Shown piece after piece: positions 55,949 through 64,000 of a stretch of DNA of 64,000 nt; positions within the stretch are counted from its first letter, which is position 1; each line of letters starts with the position of its first letter. Made by a program: the position numbers and the translations under genes. The notes beneath the pieces were generated by a model. The model worked only from the letters and a program-made list of their open reading frames with translations, did not search any database and was not told the origin of the DNA. Where the stretch lies: the NCBI RefSeq assembly GCF_018614655.1, contig NZ_JAGGOG010000011.1, forward strand, positions 124,001 through 188,000, in the 5' to 3' direction. This DNA is from Pseudomonas fluorescens. GTDB taxonomy: Bacteria > Pseudomonadota > Gammaproteobacteria > Pseudomonadales > Pseudomonadaceae.

Positions 55949-57133
55949 ATGAGCCTTTCATCTCAACAACCGCCGCTTCTGCGCTCCGTGGAAGTGGCCA
56001 ATTTCGAAGCCTTGCTGGAACGCCTCAGCGCCCAGCTCGCCGCCACTGCACACATCGTTGACGAAAGCGGCGCCTTCCCCCACGAGAATTTCAAACTGCT
56101 GCACCAGCATGGTCTGGTGGCCTTGACCGTGCCCAAAGCCCTCGGCGGTGGCGGTGCCAACTTGGCCCAGGCGCGCCAGGCCATCAGCGCCATCGCCAAG
56201 GCCGAACCGTCCACCGCGTTGATCCTGGTGATGCAGTACTTGCAACACACACGCCTGCAAGACAGCAAAAGCTGGCCACCGTCACTGCGGGTAAAAGTCG
56301 CCGAAGATGCTGTTCGCAACGGCGCGCTGATCAACGCCCTGCGGGTTGAGCCTGACCTCGGCACGCCGGCCCGTGGCGGTCTGCCGGCGACGATCGCCCG
56401 ACGTACCTCCGCCGGTTGGCGGATCAGCGGGCGCAAGATCTACTCCACCGGCAGCCACGGCCTGACCTGGTTCAGCGTCTGGGCCCGCAGCAGCGATGAA
56501 GACCCGCTGGTAGGCGCGTGGCTGGTGCCCAAGGACAGCCCCGGCATCAGCATCATCGACACCTGGGATCACCTGGGCATGCGCGCCACCTGCAGCCACG
56601 AAGTGGTGTTCGACAACGTGCTGGTGCCGCTGGATCACGCTGTCAGCGTCAGCCCCTGGAGCGCGCCGCAGGCAGAGCTGGATGGCGATGGGTTCCTGTG
56701 GATGTCGGTGCTGCTGTCGTCGGTCTACGACGCCGTGGCCCAGGCCGCGCGGGACTGGCTGGTGGACTGGCTGGAACAACGCAAGCCGTCCAACCTCGGC
56801 GCGGCACTGTCGACCCTGCCGCGCTTTCAGGAAACCGTTGGCCATATCGACACCCTGCTGTTTGCCAACCGCAGCCTGCTGGACGCGGCGGCCGAGGGGC
56901 ATACGCCGACGGCCAACGCCGCGCAGTTGAAATTCCTGGTGACCGGCAACGCCATCCGCGCCGTCGAGCTGGCCCTCGAGGCCTCGGGCAATCCCGGTTT
57001 GTCGCGCCATAGCCCGCTGCAACGGCATTACCGCGACGTGCTGTGCAGCCGGGTACATACGCCGCAGAACGACGCGGTGTTGCAAGGGGTCGGCAAGGCC
57101 ATCTTCGCCCAACGCCAGAAGGAGCGCACATGA
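55949..57133 (+). CDS. Acyl-CoA dehydrogenase-fold flavin monooxygenase, SfnB/DszC type
   Basis: 394 residues. The fold is shown by FKLLHQHGLVALTVPKALGG, the flavin region with STGSHGLTWFSVWARS, and MRATCSHEVVFDNVLVPLDH. In this branch the acyl-CoA fold serves as a reduced-flavin monooxygenase for sulfur compounds. It lacks a strong ribosome site (GACCGAGTACACC), and the REPIN just upstream may alter its coupling to the preceding genes. A dehydrogenase follows by an ATGA overlap. Confidence 0.88.
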   Translation: MSLSSQQPPLLRSVEVANFEALLERLSAQLAATAHIVDESGAFPHENFKLLHQHGLVALTVPKALGGGGANLAQARQAISAIAKAEPSTALILVMQYLQHTRLQDSKSWPPSLRVKVAEDAVRNGALINALRVEPDLGTPARGGLPATIARRTSAGWRISGRKIYSTGSHGLTWFSVWARSSDEDPLVGAWLVPKDSPGISIIDTWDHLGMRATCSHEVVFDNVLVPLDHAVSVSPWSAPQAELDGDGFLWMSVLLSSVYDAVAQAARDWLVDWLEQRKPSNLGAALSTLPRFQETVGHIDTLLFANRSLLDAAAEGHTPTANAAQLKFLVTGNAIRAVELALEASGNPGLSRHSPLQRHYRDVLCSRVHTPQNDAVLQGVGKAIFAQRQKERT

Positions 57134-58089
57134 GCCAGGTGATTATCGCCAGCCAGTTGGATGACGATTTCAACGAGGTCATCCGCCAACGCCTGGCCCT
57201 GACCCATCCCGATGCCGAAGTCATCGCCGTACCGACAGGCGTGCCCAGCGACCTGCCGGCCCAGGCCAATATCCTGTTGGCGCGCCCCATCAATGTGCGC
57301 GGTTATCAAGCGCCAGATACGCCGCCACCGGGCTGGCCGTATGGGGTGCAATGGATTCAGGTGGTGTCCTCGGGTATCGACTTCTACCCCAAATGGCTGT
57401 TCAACGGCCCACCGGTGAGTACGTCACGAGGCAGCGCCGCCGATAACATCGCCGAATTCGCTCTGGCTGCGCTCTTCGCTGCCGCCAAGCATTTGCCAGA
57501 TATCTGGGTGCATGACTCGCAGTGGCAGTTCACCGCGTTGAGGCCACTCAAAGGCACGACGCTGGGGATATTGGGCTTCGGTGCGATTGGCCGCAGTCTC
57601 GCGCAAAAGGCCCATGCATTAGGGATCAAGGTCATCGCACTGCGTCAGAGCCAGACACCGTTCGAGGTGGCCGGGGTTGAAGCCGCGCGGGATATTCATG
57701 ACTTGTTTGCCCGTTCCGATCACCTGGTGCTGGCCGCACCATTGACCGAGGCGACACGCCATTTGGTGGATCGCCAGGTACTGGCCAGTGCCAAGCCGGG
57801 CCTGCACCTGATCAACATTGCCCGGGGCGGGTTGCTGGATCATGAGGCGCTGTTGGAGGCGTTGGACAACGGCAGCGTCGGCCTGGCCTCGCTGGATGTA
57901 ACCGAGCCGGAGCCATTGCCGGATGGGCATGCGCTCTATGGGCATCCGAGGGTGAGGCTGTCGCCGCATACGTCGGCGATTTCAACCAATAGCCGGTATG
58001 ACATTGCGGATAGTTTTCTGGGCAATCTGGAGCGCTATCTCGAAGGTTCACCGCTGGAAAACCTGGCCAATACGCAACGCGGTTATTAA
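57130..58089 (+). CDS. D-2-hydroxyacid dehydrogenase
   Basis: 319 residues. The NAD site is GILGFGAIGRSLAQKAHALG; catalytic arginine and histidine regions are NIARGGLLDHEAL and LSPHTS, and the acid is likely in LDVTEPEPLP. AAGGAGCG lies before ATG 57130, which overlaps the previous stop. It would reduce or oxidise an alpha-keto/hydroxy acid, perhaps the carbon product of a desulfurised substrate. Confidence 0.9.
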   Translation: MSQVIIASQLDDDFNEVIRQRLALTHPDAEVIAVPTGVPSDLPAQANILLARPINVRGYQAPDTPPPGWPYGVQWIQVVSSGIDFYPKWLFNGPPVSTSRGSAADNIAEFALAALFAAAKHLPDIWVHDSQWQFTALRPLKGTTLGILGFGAIGRSLAQKAHALGIKVIALRQSQTPFEVAGVEAARDIHDLFARSDHLVLAAPLTEATRHLVDRQVLASAKPGLHLINIARGGLLDHEALLEALDNGSVGLASLDVTEPEPLPDGHALYGHPRVRLSPHTSAISTNSRYDIADSFLGNLERYLEGSPLENLANTQRGY

Positions 58090-58106
58090 GCCGAACTCGA
58101 TCAAAA

Positions 58107-58196
58107 TGTGGGAGCGAGCTTGCTCGCGAAAGCGGTGTATCAGTCGACATATCCGGTGACTGACATTCCGCTTTCGCGAGCAAGCCCGCTCCCACA
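58107..58196. repeat. REPIN
   Basis: Left arm TGTGGGAGCGAGCTTGCTCG then CGAAAGCGG; right arm its inverse, ending AGCCCGCTCCCACA. It lies after the hydroxyacid dehydrogenase. The rest of the 303-base gap (to 58392) is strongly AT-rich from 58220 to 58330 and carries leader motif copy C. Confidence 0.9.
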
Positions 58197-58334
58197 TTGG
58201 TTATGTGTTCGTCAAAAAACATCATCAGCTTTACGCATCTATTTAAAAACTATAAATGTCTATTTTTTATAATTAACTTATAACTAATCGGACTTTTACG
58301 GGCCGCATTTATACAAATACTGTTACATCCAGCA

Positions 58335-58356
58335 CCGACCCCTGACCAGGTGGAGG
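58335..58356 (+). promoter_or_regulatory. Recurrent leader motif, copy C
   Basis: CCGACCCC, TGA, CCAGGTGGAGGC; 36 bases before the TonB receptor start. As with copy A, an AT-rich promoter-like stretch precedes it. A GG-N10-GC spacing for sigma-54 exists here but not in copies A or B. Confidence 0.75.
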
Positions 58357-58392
58357 CCTTGCCTAAACCGTCATCTACCTCAGGGGCCCCAC

Positions 58393-60513
58393 ATGAGTCA
58401 CACCCTCGTACCCAATCGCCTGACACTGGCCGTTTCCCTTACGCTGTTTGGCCTCTCGGCCCACGCCGACGACACCGCCCTGCCCGTGGTCAACGTCACC
58501 GCCGAGCACCGCAGCGAAGACCTGCAAAAAACCCCGCTGGCGATTTCCGCTTTCGACGAAAAGACCCTGGAAGACAAGCAGATCAAAAGCGTGCGTGACC
58601 TTGCCGGACAGGTGCCCAATTTATCCTTGAGCCGCCAGTCAATCTCCTACAGCGCCCAAACCTACGGGATTCGCGGCATCGGCGAAACCGACCCGATCCA
58701 GGAATCCGCGGTGGCGGTGTATGCCGATGACCTGTACATCCCACGGGCCATTTCCTCGATGCTCGACTTCAACGATGTCGAACGCGTCGAAGTGCTGCGT
58801 GGCCCTCAGGGCACGTTGTACGGACGCAATAGCAGTGCCGGCGCGATCCGGGTCATCACCCGCGATCCCACCCAGGAAACCCGTGGTTTCCTGGAGCTTG
58901 GCGCCGGCAACTACAACGCGCAAAACGGCCGCTTGCTGATCAGCGGGCCGTTGGTAGACAACGCCCTGTTCGGCAGTTTTTCGGCGATTCGCCTCACCCG
59001 CGACGGCACCGTCTCCAATCCGACCCGGGGCGCAGACGTGAACAACGTCGACATCCAGTCCTATCGCGGCAAGCTGCGCTACAACCCCGTGGACTCACCG
59101 TGGGATGTACAACTGACCCTGGCCGGCACCTTCGACCGGGGCGACACCACCAGCTATACCCCGTTTGACGCCAACGGCCATTTTGACAAGTTCAAGAGCT
59201 ACAGCAGCCTCAACCCGAAAAACCGCCTCGACCAAGGCAGCTCGGTGCTGCGGGCAATCTACGCCATCGATGACCACCTCAATTTCAAGTCGGTCAGCGC
59301 CTGGTCGGCCTTCCATCAGCCGGTGGACTACGACAACTCCGGGCAAGCCGCGCTGATCCAGAACAACCTGATTCTTTACCAACAGAACTACGCCACCCAG
59401 GAGTTCCAGCTCAACGGCGACTACGACGATTTCAGCTTCAGCACCGGCCTGTACCTGTACCGCGAAAAGTTCGATGCCGACCGCGACAACCTCACGTATT
59501 CCGTCGCGCGCAAGCAGGTGATCGGCCAGGGCCAGTACAGCACCACCAACACCGAAAGCTACGCGCTGTATGGCCAGGGTACCTACAAGCTGACCGCGCA
59601 ATTGTCGCTGATCGCCGGGCTGCGCTTTACCCGCGAGCACAAGAATTTCGACTTCACCAACTACGCGATCACCACCGATCGGCAAATCACCGGCACCAAC
59701 TTCAGCGCCGAATCGAGCAAGTCGTGGCAATCCACCAGCCCGAAAATCGGCTTCGAGTACGCCTGGACCCCGCACCTGAATCAATACGCCTACGTCGCCA
59801 AGGGCTTCAAGGCAGGCGGCTACGACAACCGTGCGCCCACCCGGGCCGCCGCCGAACAGGCGTTCTCCCCGGAAGACGTGACCACCTGGGAAACCGGGTT
59901 CAAGGGTGACTTCTTCGACCAACGCCTGCGGGCCAACGTCGCGCTGTTCTACAACGACTACAAAGACCTGCAGACCAACGCCTATGACCCGGCGCTGGGG
60001 GTCAGCCTGCGCACCAATGTCGGCCAGGCCCACACGTATGGCGTCGAAGTGGAAACCCTCACCGCCCTGAGCCGCGACCTGCAACTGACGGCCAACCTCG
60101 GCTACTTGCAAAGCCAGTACGACGACTTTCAGAACGCCAGCGGCGCCGGGGTGGATGCCAACGGTAAACAGCTGGTGTTTTCACCGCGCTGGAACGCCAG
60201 TGTCGGTCTGAACTACACCGTGCCCATCGGGCTGCCCGGCACCTTGCTGGCGGGTACCGATGCGCAGTTCCAGACCAAGTCCTACGCCAATGCGCTGAAC
60301 GACGATATCCAGGAAATCCCCACCCAGACCTTCTGGAACGCCCACACCAGCTACCTCTCAAGCGACGGCCACTGGACCACCACGCTGTCGGTGAAAAACC
60401 TGCTGGACCGCGCCTACCCGCAATCGGTGGGCTACGTGCCGTCCAGTGGCGCGCGCTACTACTCGATCAACGACCCGCGAACCCTCTTGCTGTCTGTGCG
60501 CTACGACCTCTAA
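58393..60513 (+). CDS. TonB-dependent outer-membrane receptor
   Basis: 706 residues. A signal peptide (PNRLTLAVSLTLFGLSAHA) precedes the mature part. The plug domain opens VVNVTAEHRSEDLQKTPLAI and has VERVEVLRGPQGTLYGRNSS; a 22-strand barrel follows and ends LLLSVRYDL. AGGGG precedes the ATG. Its leader motif and neighbours suggest it takes up an organosulfur or amine compound, not iron. It is followed after 25 bases by a flavin amine oxidase. Confidence 0.93.
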   Translation: MSHTLVPNRLTLAVSLTLFGLSAHADDTALPVVNVTAEHRSEDLQKTPLAISAFDEKTLEDKQIKSVRDLAGQVPNLSLSRQSISYSAQTYGIRGIGETDPIQESAVAVYADDLYIPRAISSMLDFNDVERVEVLRGPQGTLYGRNSSAGAIRVITRDPTQETRGFLELGAGNYNAQNGRLLISGPLVDNALFGSFSAIRLTRDGTVSNPTRGADVNNVDIQSYRGKLRYNPVDSPWDVQLTLAGTFDRGDTTSYTPFDANGHFDKFKSYSSLNPKNRLDQGSSVLRAIYAIDDHLNFKSVSAWSAFHQPVDYDNSGQAALIQNNLILYQQNYATQEFQLNGDYDDFSFSTGLYLYREKFDADRDNLTYSVARKQVIGQGQYSTTNTESYALYGQGTYKLTAQLSLIAGLRFTREHKNFDFTNYAITTDRQITGTNFSAESSKSWQSTSPKIGFEYAWTPHLNQYAYVAKGFKAGGYDNRAPTRAAAEQAFSPEDVTTWETGFKGDFFDQRLRANVALFYNDYKDLQTNAYDPALGVSLRTNVGQAHTYGVEVETLTALSRDLQLTANLGYLQSQYDDFQNASGAGVDANGKQLVFSPRWNASVGLNYTVPIGLPGTLLAGTDAQFQTKSYANALNDDIQEIPTQTFWNAHTSYLSSDGHWTTTLSVKNLLDRAYPQSVGYVPSSGARYYSINDPRTLLLSVRYDL

Positions 60514-60538
60514 CCCCCGCTACATCAAGGAGCGAATC

Positions 60539-62113
60539 ATGGCTTTTACCCGCAGGGAATTGATTTCCCGTATTGCCGCCGTGGGCGGCTATAGCGCCGC
60601 CGTCAGCGCCCTCGGTGCATTAGGGCTGACGCCCCAGGCCGTGGCGTCGAGCTTCACCCCGCTGCAATTGGGCAGCACCGGCAAAGGCAAAAACGTGGTG
60701 GTGGTCGGCGCCGGAATCTCCGGGCTGGTCAGCGCCTATGAGCTACGCAAAGCCGGTTTCAATGTGACGATCCTGGAGGCCCGTGATCGCGTCGGCGGCC
60801 GCAACTGGACCTTGCGCCGTGGCAGCAAGGTCGACTTCGACGACGGCGTCAGCCAGACCGTCGATTTCGATGACGGGCAGTTTTTCAACGCCGGCCCCGC
60901 GCGTATTCCCAGTCATCACCAGACTCTCCTCGGCTACTGCCGCGAGCTGGGGGTGGAGCTGCAAGTGTTGGTCAATAGCAGCCGCAACGCCTTGGCTCGG
61001 CCGGATACGCAGCAGCCTGCTTTTCAGTTGCGCCAGGCGGTCAACGACACCCGCGGCCAGCTTTCAGAGCTGCTGGCACGTACCGTCAGCCGTAAGGCCC
61101 TGGATCAGGATTTGAGCGTCGACGACCGCAAGGCGCTGCTCAACTTCCTCAAGGTGTATGGCGACCTCAACAGCGACCTGCAATACAAGGGCTCGGTGCG
61201 TTCCGGCTACACCCGCATCCCTGGCGCCGGCGATCAAACCGGGGTGACCCGGGCGCCGCTGGAGCTGCAAACCTTGCTCAATCCCAAGCTGTGGGGCGCG
61301 CTGGTGTTCGATGAAATCCCGGAGTTTTCATCGACCATGTTTCAACCGGTGGGCGGCATGGACCGCATTCCCTACGCCTTCTACGAACACCTCAAGGATG
61401 CCGTGCGTTTCAACGCCGAAGTCAGCGATATCCAGACGGCAGAGCTTGGCAGCCGCATCACCTACCGCGACCGTATCAGCGGCAAGACCCAGACCCTGAG
61501 CGCCGACTACGCCATCGTCACCGTGCCCTTGCCGTTGTTGGCCAAGCTGGCGAGTAACTTCACCGCCCCGTTCAAGCAGGCGATCCAGACCGCACAGAGC
61601 GACCAGGCCAACAAGGTGGCCTGGCAGTCACCGCGTTTCTGGGAAAGTGAATTCAGTATCTACGGCGGCCTGTCGTACCTCGACCATGAAGTCAAAGGCC
61701 TGTGGTACCCCAGCGACCGCCTCAACAGCGCCCAGGGGATTCTGGTAGCGGCCTACAACACCAGCGAGTCCGCCGTGGCCTTCAGCAAAAAGTCCCTCGC
61801 CGAACAGTTCGCCTCCTCACGCCAGGCCGTGGAACTGCTGCACCCCGGCCACAGCGCCAAGCTGCAAAAACCGGTGGCTATCAACTGGGCAAAAGTCAGC
61901 TTCAGCAAAGGCCCGTGGATCGTCAACGACGAGGTGGGCGAAAGCGCCTATCGCATTCTCAACGAGCCCCAGGGCCGTACGTACCTGGCCAGCGACGCCC
62001 TCGCCCATGGCGGTGTCGGTATCTGGCAGAACAGCGCCGCCGATTCGGCACGGCGCATCGTCTCGCTGATCGGTCGCCATGCCGAACGCCAACAACCGGG
62101 CGTCGCTGCCTGA
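60539..62113 (+). CDS. Tat-exported flavin monoamine/L-amino acid oxidase-like protein
   Basis: 524 residues. The N-terminus is FTRRELISRIAAVGGYSAAV, a twin-arginine signal. The FAD motif VVVVGAGISGLVSAYELRKA is followed by ARDRVGGRNWTLRRG, and a C-terminal YLASDALAHGGVGIWQNSAA segment completes the amine-oxidase fold. Amine oxidation would give an imine plus hydrogen peroxide in the periplasm. AAGGAGCGAATC precedes ATG 60539. An exported Rid protein gene follows after 26 bases, a matching partner for reactive imines. Confidence 0.9.
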   Translation: MAFTRRELISRIAAVGGYSAAVSALGALGLTPQAVASSFTPLQLGSTGKGKNVVVVGAGISGLVSAYELRKAGFNVTILEARDRVGGRNWTLRRGSKVDFDDGVSQTVDFDDGQFFNAGPARIPSHHQTLLGYCRELGVELQVLVNSSRNALARPDTQQPAFQLRQAVNDTRGQLSELLARTVSRKALDQDLSVDDRKALLNFLKVYGDLNSDLQYKGSVRSGYTRIPGAGDQTGVTRAPLELQTLLNPKLWGALVFDEIPEFSSTMFQPVGGMDRIPYAFYEHLKDAVRFNAEVSDIQTAELGSRITYRDRISGKTQTLSADYAIVTVPLPLLAKLASNFTAPFKQAIQTAQSDQANKVAWQSPRFWESEFSIYGGLSYLDHEVKGLWYPSDRLNSAQGILVAAYNTSESAVAFSKKSLAEQFASSRQAVELLHPGHSAKLQKPVAINWAKVSFSKGPWIVNDEVGESAYRILNEPQGRTYLASDALAHGGVGIWQNSAADSARRIVSLIGRHAERQQPGVAA

Positions 62114-62139
62114 TCTTTTCTCACTCACGGACTGACCTT

Positions 62140-62631
62140 ATGAAAACCCTATTCGCAGGATTGTTGATGACCGCCACCACCCTCACCGCCCACGCTGATG
62201 AGATCAAGCGCGTGCCGCTGCCCAACTCCGACTTCCCGATCTCCCTGGCGGTTTCGGTGCCGCCGCAAACCGAGCTGCTGTTTGTCAGTGGTTTGCTGGC
62301 TGACTTGCACGACCCTAAAGCCCCCAAGGACTCGTTCGCCGCCTATGGCGATACCGCGACCCAGACCACGTCGATCCTCAAAAAACTCACGAGCGTGCTG
62401 AAAAGCCAGGGCCTGGATTTGGGTGACGTGGTGCAACTGCGGGTATTCCTGGTGGGCGACCCGAGCAAGGGCGGCAAGCTCGATTTCGCCGGTTTGCAGG
62501 AAGGCTACACGCCCTTCTTCGGCAGCGCCGAACAACCGAAAAAGCCGGCCCGCACCGCCGTGCAGGTGGTCGCGCTACCGCTGCCCGGCGGGCTGGTGGA
62601 AATCGAGGCCGTTGCCGCACGCAAGCGGTGA
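62140..62631 (+). CDS. Exported RidA-family protein
   Basis: 163 residues. Unlike the cytoplasmic Rid protein at 2293-2703, this one has a signal peptide (KTLFAGLLMTATTLTAHA) and keeps the catalytic arginine (KPARTAVQVVALP, then VEIEAVAARKR). It would hydrolyse imine/enamine products of the adjacent exported amine oxidase to the keto compound and ammonia. The ribosome site is weak (ACTGACCTT), which suits translation coupled to the oxidase. Exported Rid proteins are uncommon. Confidence 0.9.
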   Translation: MKTLFAGLLMTATTLTAHADEIKRVPLPNSDFPISLAVSVPPQTELLFVSGLLADLHDPKAPKDSFAAYGDTATQTTSILKKLTSVLKSQGLDLGDVVQLRVFLVGDPSKGGKLDFAGLQEGYTPFFGSAEQPKKPARTAVQVVALPLPGGLVEIEAVAARKR

Positions 62632-62668
62632 TTCAGGACTCCCCCCGAGACCAAGGAGCTTTACTCTC

Positions 62669-64000
62669 ATGCACAAACACTTACACAAGGTTGCCCGGTT
62701 GGCCAATACCCTGTGGCGAGGGAGCTTGCTCCCGTTGGGTTGCGTAGCAGCCCCAATAGCGCCGTCCCGATTTTTCAGGCGCACGATGCCAAGTTTCAGG
62801 GCCGCTTCGCGCCCCAACGGGAGCAAGCTCCCTCGCCACACATGGCTGCCGCTCTCCCTGGCGTGCGGCCTGGCTTCATTCGGCGTCGAGTCCGCCGAAG
62901 ACCGCTCCCCCACCCTTAACACCGTGGTGGTCACCGGTAACCGTGGCGCCGAGCAGCGCACTGTCACCACCAGCCCCACGCCCATCGATGTGATCAGCGC
63001 CGCCCAGTTGCGGGCGGTGGGCAAACCGAGCCTGCTGGAAGCCCTGGGCAAGCTCATCCCCTCCTTCAACCTGCCCGACCGCGCCGGCTGGGACGCCAGC
63101 GGCGTGGTGCGCTCGGCCACTTTGCGCGGCCTGACGGCATCCCATGTGCTGGTACTGGTTAACGGCAAGCGCCGGCACACCAGCGCCACCCTGAATATCA
63201 ACGGGATCAACAGCGGCGCAGCCCCCAGTGACCTCGACCTGATCCCGGTGGCCGCCATTGACCATATCGAAGTGCTGCGCGACGGCGCGGCGGCGCAATA
63301 CGGTTCGGACGCGATCTCCGGAGTGATCAATATCATCCTCAAGCAAACCACCGGAGGCAGTTCCGACACCACCCTGGGACAGAACTACGACGGCAAGCGC
63401 GGCACCGGCCAGGAAGCCTTGAACTATGGGTTCCAAGTGGGTGAAGCCGGGGTACTCAACGTGTCCCTCGACACCCGCTATCAGGAGCGGGACAACAAGG
63501 CGGGCAGCAACGGCTACAGCAGCCATTACTACCCGTTGGCCGACGGCTCGCCGGACCCGCGTGAGGCCGATGCCAGCCGCCACACCTACAAAGGCTACGG
63601 TGCGCCCCGCAGCCAATTGGCCGACTTCGCCTATAACCTCGACCTGCCGCTGAATGACAACCTGACGCTCTACTCGTTTTCCACCCTCGCCACCCGCGAG
63701 AACAACGATGGCCAGAACTTCCGCCTACCCAACGGGCGCAACACCATCACCACCGGTCCCAATGGTTACCCCGACGGCTACAGCCCGTATTGGCTGGTCA
63801 ACGAGACCGACTTCCAATCGGCTTTCGGCGCCAAGGGCGATGACCTGGGCGGTTGGGCCTGGGACCTGAGCAGCACCTATGGGCGCAACTATGCCAAGCA
63901 ACGCACCTACAACAACCAAAACCCGTCCCTGGGTGAAAACACCCCCAACACGTTCACTTCCGGCATCTACATTGCCGACCAGTTGACCAGCAACCTGGAC
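62669..64000 (+). CDS. TonB-dependent receptor, N-terminal 444 codons (runs off the window)
   Basis: The frame is open from ATG 62669 (AAGGAG upstream) to the window end. The plug domain is clear: LNTVVVTGNRGAEQRTVTTS, LLEALGKLIPSFNLPD, VNGKRRHTSATLNING, and IEVLRDGAAAQYGSDAISGV. The first barrel strands follow. The N-terminal region is unusual: a REPIN fills codons 17-59, between MHKHLHKVARLANT and the hydrophobic WLPLSLACGLASFG core. Without it the signal peptide would be ordinary. The insert contains an internal ATG at 62786 with basic residues that could give a new start. Confidence 0.9.
   Translation, partial: MHKHLHKVARLANTLWRGSLLPLGCVAAPIAPSRFFRRTMPSFRAASRPNGSKLPRHTWLPLSLACGLASFGVESAEDRSPTLNTVVVTGNRGAEQRTVTTSPTPIDVISAAQLRAVGKPSLLEALGKLIPSFNLPDRAGWDASGVVRSATLRGLTASHVLVLVNGKRRHTSATLNINGINSGAAPSDLDLIPVAAIDHIEVLRDGAAAQYGSDAISGVINIILKQTTGGSSDTTLGQNYDGKRGTGQEALNYGFQVGEAGVLNVSLDTRYQERDNKAGSNGYSSHYYPLADGSPDPREADASRHTYKGYGAPRSQLADFAYNLDLPLNDNLTLYSFSTLATRENNDGQNFRLPNGRNTITTGPNGYPDGYSPYWLVNETDFQSAFGAKGDDLGGWAWDLSSTYGRNYAKQRTYNNQNPSLGENTPNTFTSGIYIADQLTSNLD
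62717..62845. repeat. REPIN inserted in frame in a signal-peptide region
   Basis: The palindrome runs from TGTGGCGAGGGAGCTTGCTC (62712) to its inverse ending CAAGCTCCCTCGCCACA (62840). If the flanking TGG is taken as the duplicated target, the insert is exactly 129 bases (62717-62845), or 43 codons, with no stop in the receptor frame. This is the only REPIN in the window inside a gene and belongs to a fourth sequence class. Confidence 0.85.

Noticed and set aside
58347..58362. Sigma-54 promoter before the TonB receptor
   Set aside because: GG-N10-GC spacing appears only in copy C of the leader motif and is not conserved in copies A and B.

Overview
The window looks like a chromosomal segment of a Pseudomonas of the fluorescens group. 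The basis is high-GC coding sequence, many short inverted-repeat (REP/REPIN) elements of types typical of that group, and gene families and orders that match it, for example a 3-mercaptopropionate dioxygenase next to a rhodanese and a LysR regulator. This taxonomic call is inference from recall, not from a search.

Layout. 1-0.7 kb: end of a HIT-like gene and an acetyltransferase. 1-7.3 kb: a catabolic-looking operon (flavin monooxygenase, Rid protein, DUF1028 protein, M20 peptidase), then a LysR regulator divergent from an NCS1 permease. 7.3-14.8 kb: two acetyltransferases, a methyltransferase, a TPM-domain membrane protein, a VOC protein, a P-loop kinase, two divergent L,D-transpeptidases and a creatininase-family protein. 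14.8-17 kb: an AT-richer island with an acyl-CoA dehydrogenase-like gene and an OlsB-like N-acyltransferase, probably acquired. 17-25.9 kb: envelope proteins, a YfcF-type GST, an alpha/beta hydrolase, a DUF924 protein, six tandem copies of a ~126-bp palindromic repeat, metE, an AraC regulator and a LysE exporter. 26-31 kb: a 41-residue membrane protein, two LysR regulators, and an amine-oxidising flavoprotein with a polyamine-binding protein. 31.5-34 kb: the carboxynorspermidine decarboxylase and dehydrogenase pair. 34-37.3 kb: a structured leader before a DUF6124 gene, glutaminase, an EamA transporter and an Lrp regulator. 37.3-42 kb: a sugar-type cluster (MFS permease, frameshifted isomerase, Gfo/Idh oxidoreductase, LacI regulator with a clear operator).

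43.4-64 kb is dominated by organosulfur acquisition: an Ssu-like ABC system, two bacterial-luciferase-type monooxygenases, three substrate-binding proteins for one permease/ATPase pair, a thiol dioxygenase, a four-domain rhodanese, an SfnB/DszC-like flavoprotein, a hydroxyacid dehydrogenase, two TonB-dependent receptors, a Tat-exported amine oxidase and an exported RidA. Three transcription units here share a short leader motif (CCGACCCC, 3-4 bases, CCAGGYGGAGGC) placed 29-36 bases before the start codon, which suggests joint control.

Most striking: the shared leader motif; a REPIN inserted in frame in the signal-peptide region of the last TonB receptor; the exported oxidase/RidA pair; the leader RNA before the DUF6124 gene, with a Shine-Dalgarno-sequestering hairpin; and a (GA)5 tract that may decide the start of the island's acyl-CoA dehydrogenase-like gene.
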